A stretch of 34,952 nt of DNA from Opitutales bacterium (GTDB lineage: Bacteria > Verrucomicrobiota > Verrucomicrobiia > Opitutales > T3Sed10-336): the NCBI GenBank assembly GCA_022565335.1, contig JAIUMY010000027.1, forward strand, positions 1 to 34,952. Direction: 5' to 3'. Of this stretch, positions 1 through 5,030 are shown piece after piece. The translations under genes were made by a program, and so were the position numbers. The notes under the pieces are model-generated. The model ran no database searches. It was not told the DNA's origin and saw only the letters and a program-made list of their open reading frames with translations. Every line of letters starts with the position of its first letter. Positions within the stretch are counted from its first letter, which is position 1.

Positions 1-76
1 CTAGTATCTGTTCTTTGCTTAGGTTCATGATACAAGGGACTTTAACCCTATTACAACGTGCCCATGCCGAGCACAC
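1..76 (-). mobile_element. Group II (IIC-like) intron, 5' end only, continues beyond window
   Basis: On the minus strand this begins GTGTGCTCGGCATGGGC and continues through AGGGTTAAAGTCCCT, the pattern of the 5' end of bacterial group IIC introns (5' GUGYG, then a GGG...CCC domain I stem). It matches the first 74 nt of the intron at 2643-3007 with one difference (position 68 vs 2999). The junction is also the same: minus-strand exon ending CTTGT. It sits in the R'' end of the first attC. The rest of the intron is outside the window, so whether this copy carries a reverse transcriptase cannot be seen. Confidence 0.7.
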
Positions 77-198
77 ACAAGACGGTGCAGGAAACCGGTA
101 CCGTGCCCTGAGATGACCCATAATCCCCTACAACTTCAACCCCTGTCGTATCAGCGAACCCAGGCTTCCGGTACCGGCTCCTGACCTCGACGTTCTGC
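77..198 (+). repeat. attC-like site 0 (long type), left end interrupted by intron
   Basis: This long-type attC has a left arm with GGTGCAGGA and CCGGTACCG and a right arm with CGGTACCGG and CTCCTGACC. The arms pair over about 25 positions with a few unpaired bases, as expected of a folded attC. The right end is G192|TTCTGC, the crossover-type GTT. The R'' end is split by the intron that starts at 76 (minus); only ACAAGACGG of the left end remains in view. Confidence 0.8.
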
Positions 199-241
199 GA
201 AAGGAATTGAAAGTTTTGCGGCAATCATCTAGTTTAACTTC

Positions 242-499
242 ATGCCTGAAATTTCCAGATTTCTCGGAATCATCATCCGCATGTATTACCGGGATCATGC
301 ACCACCCCATTTTCACGCTGAATATGGCGATTATGAGATTACTGTTGAAATTGCGACTGGCATTGTGACCGGCCATTTCCCAAAGCGCGCATTGAAAGCC
401 GTGTTGGAATGGTATGAAATACACAAAGAAGCCCTACTCCGTGATTGGAAACTTGCCGAGGAGCGGAAACCACTCGAACCCATTCAACCCTTAGAATAA
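242..499 (+). CDS. DUF4160 family protein (cassette 1)
   Basis: 85 aa. The DUF4160 pattern is clear: an N-terminal PEISRFLGI, then YYRDHAPPHFHAEY with its cluster of His residues, and a C-terminal helical part with WYEIHKEALLRDW. The biochemical role of DUF4160 is not established to my knowledge. It is very often next to a DUF2442 gene, as here, and the pair is suspected to be a TA-like module. The stop and the next start overlap as TAATG, so the two are translationally coupled. First gene of cassette 1, 49 nt after the attC crossover point. No strong Shine-Dalgarno is visible. The family call is firm; function is inference. Confidence 0.88.
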   Translation: MPEISRFLGIIIRMYYRDHAPPHFHAEYGDYEITVEIATGIVTGHFPKRALKAVLEWYEIHKEALLRDWKLAEERKPLEPIQPLE

Positions 500-747
500 T
501 GAAATTTCTCCATATCGAAGATGCCAAGTATTTGGACGGATATTCCGTCTGGGTGAAATTCAACGATGGAACTGAAGGACAGGTCAACCTCGAGAGTGAG
601 CTGGAAGGGCCTGTTTTTGTGCCATTGAGAAATCCAGATTACTTCAAGAAGTTCACCCTGGAAGGACATACTCTGACATGGCCTAATGGTGCCGACTTTG
701 CACCAGAGTATCTCCATTCCCTCGTGCCGCACATCCAATCGGCATAG
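499..747 (+). CDS. DUF2442 family protein (cassette 1)
   Basis: 82 aa. The start is ATG at 499, overlapping the stop of the DUF4160 gene; the longer frame at 445 in the ORF track runs through the upstream gene and is rejected. The sequence shows the DUF2442 pattern: a short beta-rich protein with YSVWVKFNDG, a central PLRNPDYFKKF and a C-terminal LTWPNGADFAPEYLH. Paired DUF4160/DUF2442 genes are common in genomic islands. By context with five other TA cassettes I infer an antitoxin-like or partner role, but which of the two would be the toxin is not shown by the sequence. 50 nt separate the stop from the attC. Confidence 0.87.
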   Translation: MKFLHIEDAKYLDGYSVWVKFNDGTEGQVNLESELEGPVFVPLRNPDYFKKFTLEGHTLTWPNGADFAPEYLHSLVPHIQSA

Positions 748-797
748 GTAAGCATATTACGGATCGCCTTCACTTCATACTGATCGGGTCCACACTA

Positions 798-924
798 CTC
801 AGACCAGACGGTGCAGGAAACCGGTACCGTGCCCCGAGATGACCCATAATCCCTTACAACTTCAACCCTTGTCGTGTCAGCAAACCCCGGCTTACGGTAC
901 CGGCTCCTGACCTCGACGTTCGCG
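798..924 (+). repeat. attC-like site 1 (long type)
   Basis: 127 bp, closes cassette 1. It is nearly identical to site 0 in both arms (GGTGCAGGAAACCGGTACCG left, CGGTACCGGCTCCTGACC right). R' is G918|TTCGCG. The left 7-mer (TCAGACC at 799-805) matches the expected complement of the cassette start (GCAGAAC) at 5 of 7 positions, so this end has drifted. Confidence 0.85.
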
Positions 925-933
925 CAAAAACCA

Positions 934-1128
934 ATGAAAGTCCGTGATATTCTCAAATTGCTTGCAAATGATGGATGGGAAACTGCAAGGACTCGTGGCA
1001 GCCATCGACAATTGAAGCATCCAACGAAGAAAGGAACCGTGACGGTTGCGGGCAAACCAAGTCTTGATATTCCTCCAGGAACCCTTAAAAGTATTTACAA
1101 ACAAGCCAACATCGACCGAAAGGATTAA
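934..1128 (+). CDS. hicA: HicA toxin, mRNA interferase (cassette 2)
   Basis: 64 aa, normal length for HicA. HicA is a small dsRBD-fold ribonuclease that cleaves mRNA and is neutralised by HicB. Seen: KVRDILKLLANDGWE at the N-terminus, then the family hallmark TRGSHRQLKHP with the catalytic His, and a C-terminal IPPGTLKSIYKQA. I start at ATG 934; the track ORF from 874 begins inside the attC site and is not real upstream. hicB follows 1 nt after the stop, an operon-type arrangement with toxin first as usual for hicAB. All key residues are present, so this toxin should be active. Confidence 0.93.
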   Translation: MKVRDILKLLANDGWETARTRGSHRQLKHPTKKGTVTVAGKPSLDIPPGTLKSIYKQANIDRKD

Positions 1129-1129
1129 C

Positions 1130-1345
1130 ATGAGATACGCAGTAGTCATCGAAAAAGGAGAATCATCATACGGAGCCTATGTTCCAGATTTACCTGGTTG
1201 TGTTGCCGTCGGAGAATCCAGAAGTGAGGTTGTGGCGCTCATCAGAGAAGCCATAGAGTTCCACCTTGAAGGAATGAAAGAAGACGGAGAGAAGCTGCCT
1301 GAACCACATTCCGAGACTGAATATGTGGAAGTTTTGACCGCCTAA
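1130..1345 (+). CDS. hicB: HicB antitoxin, short form (cassette 2)
   Basis: 71 aa. HicB antitoxins bind and inhibit HicA through a partial RNase H-like fold. Seen: RYAVVIEKGESSYGAYVPDLPGC, the typical HicB N-terminus with the DLPGC motif, then a helix (VVALIREAIEFHLEGM) and a short tail. It lacks the C-terminal ribbon-helix-helix or HTH domain of longer HicB proteins, so autorepression by DNA binding is doubtful. Start ATG 1130 is one nt after the hicA stop; the longer frame from 1046 overlaps hicA. The stop is immediately followed by attC site 2. Confidence 0.92.
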   Translation: MRYAVVIEKGESSYGAYVPDLPGCVAVGESRSEVVALIREAIEFHLEGMKEDGEKLPEPHSETEYVEVLTA

Positions 1346-1346
1346 T

Positions 1347-1479
1347 CGCGAACCAGGCGGTGCAGTTACTCCCGCTGAGCGGGATGCCCCGAGATGAACC
1401 ATAATCCTCTACAACTTCAACCCTTGTCGTGTCAGCAAACCCCGGCTTTCGGTACCAGCTCCTGACCTCGACGTTGGCC
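1347..1479 (+). repeat. attC-like site 2 (long type, altered left arm)
   Basis: 133 bp, closes cassette 2. The R'' CGCGAAC (1347-1353) is the exact complement of the cassette start GTTCGCG (918-924). R' is G1473|TTGGCC. The right arm matches the other long sites, but in the left arm the CCGGTACCG segment is replaced by a short palindrome CCCGCTGAGCGGG, so the middle of the stem no longer pairs and a separate small hairpin can form. Confidence 0.87.
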
Positions 1480-1528
1480 AGAGAAAAATGCGGTGGACAA
1501 GTGCCTACGTTTTTGCTAATTAAACTAC

Positions 1529-1762
1529 ATGAATAATTCAATGCTGGAATTGAGCCGTCAGGCAATGCATCTTCCTCGTAGCGAACGATTTGCGCTGGCC
1601 AAGAGATTGTTAGACGTGGATGATTCCTCCGATGATTCAAAGATAGAGGCGCTTTGGCATTCAGAAATCCTCAATCGCGCCCAAGCTGTCGAAGAAGGAG
1701 TAGCTCAAGGTTGTTCTTATGATGAAACACTTCGGAAAGTTGACGCAGCACTTAATCGATGA
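1529..1762 (+). CDS. Addiction-module antitoxin (cassette 3)
   Basis: 77 aa, acidic helical protein of the putative addiction module component family (the small antitoxin-like proteins next to RelE/ParE toxins). Seen: LSRQAMHLPRSERFALAKRLLD, which is the family's N-terminal pattern, then an Asp/Ser-rich stretch and a C-terminal helix with EEGVAQGCSYDETLRKVD. Start ATG 1529; an internal ATG at 1541 is possible. Its stop overlaps the next gene by ATGA. The partner toxin is broken, so this antitoxin has no functional cognate in the cassette. It could still neutralise related RelE-type toxins in cassettes 4-6, which is inference. Confidence 0.85.
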   Translation: MNNSMLELSRQAMHLPRSERFALAKRLLDVDDSSDDSKIEALWHSEILNRAQAVEEGVAQGCSYDETLRKVDAALNR

Positions 1763-2046
1763 AAGTAATGTTCCTGACCGAGGCATCTCAGGAGTTTGAA
1801 GATGCTGCACGGTATTATGAAGGTGAAGAACCAGGTCTTGGTATTTGATTTCGAAACGAGGTAGATATACATATCAATTGGATTACAGAAAACCCAACAA
1901 TTCCACGTCTCCGAGATGGCAGTTATCGCCGAGTCAATCTAGCGGTATTTCCATACTATATCGCTTATTCAATTAAGGACAATACCATCTGGGTCCTCGC
2001 AATCGCACACGGTCATCGCAGGCCAGAGTATTGGATTGATCGATGA
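1759..2046 (+). pseudogene. RelE/ParE-family toxin broken by one nonsense codon (cassette 3)
   Basis: The frame starts with ATG 1759 overlapping the antitoxin stop (ATGA) and would give 95 residues: KVMFLTEASQEFEDAARYYE at the N-terminus, RLRDGSYRRVNLAVFPYYIAY in the middle and WVLAIAHGHRRPEYW at the end, the normal RelE/ParE layout. Codon 30 is TGA (1846-1848) in EPGLGI*FRNEVD, where relatives usually have Arg or another residue; a single C-to-T change of CGA explains it. No other lesion is visible, suggesting recent inactivation or a sequencing error. Selenocysteine is unlikely, since nothing in this family or in the sequence suggests it. Confidence 0.87.
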
Positions 2047-2055
2047 ACCCAAACA

Positions 2056-2188
2056 GGCCAACAAGACGGTGCAGTTACTCCCGCTGAGCGGGATGCCCCG
2101 AGATGACCAATAATCCTCTACAACTTCAACCCTTGTCGTGTCAGCGAACCCCAGCTTACGGTACCGGCTCCTGACCTCGACGATATGC
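2056..2188 (+). repeat. attC-like site 3 (long type, altered left arm and R' end)
   Basis: Closes cassette 3. R'' GGCCAAC (2056-2062) is the exact complement of the cassette start GTTGGCC (1473-1479). Like site 2 the left arm carries CCCGCTGAGCGGG in place of CCGGTACCG. The R' end reads GATATGC instead of GTTxxxx, so the conserved TT next to the cleavage point has changed to AT. Confidence 0.85.
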
Positions 2189-2194
2189 AAAAGA

Positions 2195-2443
2195 ATGAAA
2201 TACACTTCCGACCTTAAGCCAAAGGCGATCAAGGATTTGAAAACGATCCCGCTAAAGGAGCGGGAAAGAATTGTGGGATGTATCGAGAAGATGGAGGATA
2301 ATCTTCAGGGTGACGTGAAAAAATTGACTAACCACACCCCGGAATATCGGATGCGCAGCGGAAACTACCGGGTGTTATTCGAGGTTGAAGGAGACAGAAT
2401 AGTGGTTTACCGTATTTTACATCGAAAGGAAGCGTATTTATGA
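2195..2443 (+). CDS. RelE-type toxin, ribosome-dependent mRNA interferase family (cassette 4)
   Basis: 82 aa. Classic compact RelE: KAIKDLKTIPLKERERIVGCIEKM (helical hairpin with basic residues), KLTNHTPEYRMRSGNYRVLFE (the conserved YRxRxGxYRvlf segment) and a C-terminal VVYRILHRKEAYL with the HRKxxY motif linked to RelE/RelG activity. All hallmark positions are present, so the toxin looks intact. Start ATG 2195; the longer frame at 2138 begins in the attC site. It overlaps the downstream antitoxin by ATGA, with toxin first, the reverse of most relBE loci but common for RelE/Phd-type pairs. Confidence 0.92.
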   Translation: MKYTSDLKPKAIKDLKTIPLKERERIVGCIEKMEDNLQGDVKKLTNHTPEYRMRSGNYRVLFEVEGDRIVVYRILHRKEAYL

Positions 2444-2637
2444 GCATTCATCCACAAGTCATTGAAAAAGAAGGGAAAAAGGAATTTGTTGTACTTCCCT
2501 ACGAGGAGTTTTTGGCCATCAAGGAAAGTCTAGAGGATTACGAGGACCTAAAAGATCTCAGAGAAGCTAAGGTTGCGGAAGGAGATGCCCGGACGACTCC
2601 ACTTAGCGACCTGCGTACGGACCTTCTCTCCGAGTAA
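2440..2637 (+). CDS. Phd/YefM- or RelB-like antitoxin (cassette 4)
   Basis: 65 aa, overlapping the toxin stop by 4 nt. Short acidic protein: HPQVIEKEGKKEFVVLPYEEFLAIKESLEDYEDLKDLREA. The strand with FVVLPYEEFLAI followed by a long acidic helix is typical of Phd/YefM-related antitoxins paired with a RelE toxin. It lacks a full N-terminal Phd domain, so DNA binding is uncertain. Its stop is directly followed by the attC (GCATA), which is interrupted by an intron five bases later. Confidence 0.86.
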   Translation: MSIHPQVIEKEGKKEFVVLPYEEFLAIKESLEDYEDLKDLREAKVAEGDARTTPLSDLRTDLLSE

Positions 2638-3076
<439 letters not shown>

Positions 3077-3133
3077 AAAGGGATCAAGAATCAATGTTAT
3101 TGACTATTCGGCGTCGCCTGTCATCTTCGAATT

Positions 3134-3340
3134 ATGATCCCTGACGTTAAAAGCATGACAAAAGAAGAAAAGTTGCTCACCATGAGTAGCTTGTGGGATG
3201 ACATGCGCGGCGAGTTCGCCACCGCACCTGAAACTCCTGAGATTATTGATCTGCTGGATCAACGTGCCGCTCGAGTCGAATCGAGCGAGGCAGAGCTTTT
3301 GGAGTGGGATACAGTAAAGGGAAGCATTGGGCGTTCATGA
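3134..3340 (+). CDS. Addiction-module antitoxin (cassette 5)
   Basis: 68 aa, same family as the antitoxins of cassettes 3 and 6 though clearly diverged. Seen: SMTKEEKLLTMSSLWDDM (N-terminal helix), a central PETPEIIDLLDQRAARVES helix and a C-terminal LLEWDTVKGSIGRS; W-D-x-x-K near the end is typical of antitoxins that wrap around RelE/ParE toxins. Start ATG 3134, stop overlapping the toxin start by ATGA. It lies 63 nt after the cassette start (3071), so its promoter should be inside the cassette. Confidence 0.87.
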   Translation: MIPDVKSMTKEEKLLTMSSLWDDMRGEFATAPETPEIIDLLDQRAARVESSEAELLEWDTVKGSIGRS

Positions 3341-3669
3341 AGAAAATTTGGATTTCATCAGATGCCCTGTCCGATCTGAATGAAGGTTTTTTGTTTTACG
3401 AGCAGCAAGATCCGGGACTGGGGGACTATTTCACGTCGTGCATCAGGTCGGATATCGAAGAGCTCAAATTAACAGGCGGTATGCACCGAATTGTCCATCG
3501 CCAGTTCTACCGAAGCTTGTCACGTGTATTTCCATATGGGATATTTTACACTTCTGACGAAAAGACGGTCACTGTCTATGCAGTCGTCGACCTGAGACGT
3601 GACCCCGAGTTCATTCGTCGCCACTTGAACAAACCAAAGACCCAACCAGGCGAGGATCACAACGGCTAA
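3337..3669 (+). CDS. RelE/ParE-family toxin with attC-encoded tail (cassette 5)
   Basis: 110 aa. RelE/ParE pattern: KKIWISSDALSDLNEGFLFYEQQDPGLGDYF, then GMHRIVHRQFYRSLSRVFPYGIFY and VTVYAVVDLRRDPEFI. The family normally ends about here (95-100 aa). The last eleven residues or so (from about QPGEDHNG) are encoded by the attC itself, and the TAA stop (3667-3669) sits in the attC terminal loop. ATG 3337 overlaps the antitoxin stop. No lesion is visible, so this is the only antitoxin-first RelE cassette of the three in which the toxin is intact. Confidence 0.9.
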   Translation: MKKIWISSDALSDLNEGFLFYEQQDPGLGDYFTSCIRSDIEELKLTGGMHRIVHRQFYRSLSRVFPYGIFYTSDEKTVTVYAVVDLRRDPEFIRRHLNKPKTQPGEDHNG

Positions 3670-3695
3670 AGCCGCGTGATCTCTTTACGTTCGGA
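3640..3695 (+). other. attC-like site 5 (short, 56 bp)
   Basis: R'' ACCCAAC (3640-3646) is the exact complement of the cassette 5 start GTTGGGT (3070-3076). R' is G3689|TTCGGA. The arms GAGGATCAC and GTGATCTC pair with one extrahelical G, and the loop end is CGGC-TAAA-GCCG. In size and layout this is the most canonical attC in the window. Confidence 0.9.
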
Positions 3696-3737
3696 AAGAA
3701 GAATTAATTTGCGCGACATCAATTTTTCGTCATAATT

Positions 3738-3956
3738 ATGTTTATGAGTCGTCTGGAAGCATTGAAAAACGAGGCAATGAGCATGAATGATCATGATCGG
3801 GCCACATTGGCATCGGACCTACTATGTTCGTTGCCTGCAACTCTACAAGATGAGGACGACGGACTAGGTGAAGCTATCCGAAGAGATAAAGAATTGTCGG
3901 AGAGCAATTCGTTCAGTGTTTCTTGGGACGAGCTTAAAAAAAGCGTCGGGCGCTAA
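3738..3956 (+). CDS. Addiction-module antitoxin (cassette 6)
   Basis: 72 aa (ATG 3738; a second in-frame ATG lies at 3744). Seen: SRLEALKNEAMSMNDHDRATLASDLLCSLP, the N-terminal helical pattern of the addiction module component family, then an acidic middle and a C-terminal VSWDELKKSVGR, close to the cassette 5 protein's C-terminus. The stop overlaps the following ATG (TAATG). The paired toxin is frameshifted, so the antitoxin is an orphan within its cassette. A role in neutralising a related toxin elsewhere is possible but unproven. Confidence 0.86.
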   Translation: MFMSRLEALKNEAMSMNDHDRATLASDLLCSLPATLQDEDDGLGEAIRRDKELSESNSFSVSWDELKKSVGR

Positions 3957-4251
3957 TGTCTTTAATCTTTCATCACTTAGTTCAACGGGACTTGCGGATC
4001 GTACTTCGAACTACGAAGAGGAAGGTGGAATAACACTAGCTGATCGTTTTTTCTCAGAGCTTGAACAGATAATCAAAGAGATTCAGGACAACCCGCTTAA
4101 ATTCCATAAAATAAGCGACCAGATCAGGCGAGCAAACATGGGCCATTTTCCATATCATCTACTATTCCGTTGTGATGGAAATAATAATATTCGGGTTCTC
4201 ATTTTAAGACATCACAACCGCAATCCAGAACTTGGACTTAGAAGAAGATGA
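3956..4251 (+). pseudogene. RelE/ParE-family toxin broken by a frameshift (cassette 6)
   Basis: From ATG 3956 (overlapping the antitoxin stop) the frame reads SLIFHHLVQRDLRIVLR and then hits stops. One base on, the other frame continues YEEEGGITLADRFFSELEQIIKEI, then QIRRANMGHFPYHLLFRC and VLILRHHNRNPELGLRRR to the TGA at 4251. Joined, these give a normal RelE/ParE toxin (LRIVLR-x-YEEEGG is the expected continuity). The loss of one base near 4009-4013 explains it. The track ORF 3868-4251 shows only the second half. No slippery run is present, so programmed frameshifting is unlikely; a sequencing error cannot be excluded. Confidence 0.85.
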
Positions 4252-4285
4252 GACTAATCATGTCAGTTGAGGAGCGGTCCAACCA

Positions 4286-4413
4286 TAAGAACTAGACGGT
4301 ACAGGAAACCGGTACCGTGCCCTGAGATGACCAACAATCCCCTCCAACTTCAACCCCTGTCGTGTCAGCAAACCCGGATTTACGGTACCGGCCTCCTGGA
4401 CTACTTGTTCCAA
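4286..4413 (+). repeat. attC-like site 6 (long type), last clear site
   Basis: Long-type site with ACAGGAAACCGGTACCG left and CGGTACCGGCCTCCTGG right. R'' TAAGAAC (4286-4292) matches the expected complement of the cassette 6 start (TCCGAAC) at 5 of 7 positions; R' is G4407|TTCCAA. The right arm has diverged near the end (GACTACTT instead of GACCTCGAC). Confidence 0.82.
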
Positions 4414-4794
4414 TATAGTCGTAAGCCGAACCAATGGCCTCACTCACGCCAACGCCAAGTAATGATTCCCTCGCCGGAGCGATGGGCAGGTAATCTCTTC
4501 GAGGCTATGTCGGGGATTTATGAAAAGACAGAGTATGAAGCTTGGGTTATGGATGCCCGTCCGATAATGGTTTTGGGAGCAGGCCGACGACCACACCACT
4601 ACGCTTGGGCAATTCCAACACTCTTAAGACCTATTCCACCTCAAAAATCTTCAAGCAAATGATTCCCTTCTGTCTTTTCAGGATGTTGGAAACTCACTGA
4701 AAAGATAAGCCCTCTTCCTGCCAACCATGCAACCCTTGCTGGTCCCACCCTATCAGTGTCGTATCTCCGTCCATCCGTGGTCCATATTGCAGGC
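4414..4794. other. Array end: no recognisable gene
   Basis: About 380 bp between the last clear attC and the tRNA-Pro terminator. Only one short open stretch is visible (ATG 4462 to 4662, 66 codons, IPSPERWAGNLFEAMSGIYE...), which I do not recognise and cannot support as a gene. TTGGAAAC at 4686-4693 is close to the complement of the cassette start (TTGGAAC), and CACTGA/TCAGTG could pair behind it, so a decayed last attC is possible but weak. Confidence 0.4.
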
Positions 4795-4820
4795 AAAAAA
4801 AAGGCTCACTTTCGTGAACC
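4795..4820 (-). terminator. Rho-independent terminator after tRNA-Pro
   Basis: Minus strand GGTTCAC-GAAA-GTGAGCC followed by a run of eight T. It lies 29 nt past the tRNA 3' end and has the right orientation to end tRNA (and possibly mpl-tRNA) transcription before the cassette array. Confidence 0.85.
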
Positions 4821-4848
4821 TTTATTCTTGGGGAAATTTTTGAAAAAA

Positions 4849-4925
4849 TGGTCGGGCCGGAGAGATTCGAACTCTCGACCTCTTGCACCCCATGCAAGCG
4901 CGCTGCCAGGCTGCGCCACGGCCCG
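4849..4925 (-). tRNA. tRNA-Pro (anticodon GGG)
   Basis: 77 nt on the minus strand with encoded CCA. Acceptor CGGGCCG pairs with CGGCCCG, D-arm GCGC with GCGC, anticodon stem CTTGC/GCAAG around loop ATGGGGT (anticodon GGG), and T-loop TTCGAAT in a GAGAG/CTCTC stem. The unpaired-looking 5' C and the AGCCTGGCAGCGC D-loop are typical of bacterial tRNA-Pro. It follows mpl on the same strand and borders the cassette array; no second copy of its 3' end is visible, so it is not shown to be an integration site. Confidence 0.95.
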
Positions 4926-5030
4926 ATGACCAAAAACCAAATAATGCCGCGTTTCTTTTTCTTTGGCAAGAGGAATTTTTACGAAGTTTGGGTTTCTCAG
5001 CAAATGGAAACCCTCCTGTTCCCTCCGCCT

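Noticed and set aside
1846-1848. TGA as selenocysteine in the cassette 3 toxin
   Set aside because: The family has no Sec members known to me, no Sec-insertion hairpin is evident, and CGA-to-TGA is a simple mutation.
874-2443. Long starts at 874 and 2138 (both beginning MSANP.LRYRLL) as real N-termini of hicA and relE
   Set aside because: The shared N-terminus is only the translation of the attC right arm; family alignment starts at ATG 934 and ATG 2195.
4849-4925. tRNA-Pro as attachment site of an integrative element
   Set aside because: No repeat of the tRNA 3' end and no tyrosine recombinase is seen in the window; the array is explained by attC sites.
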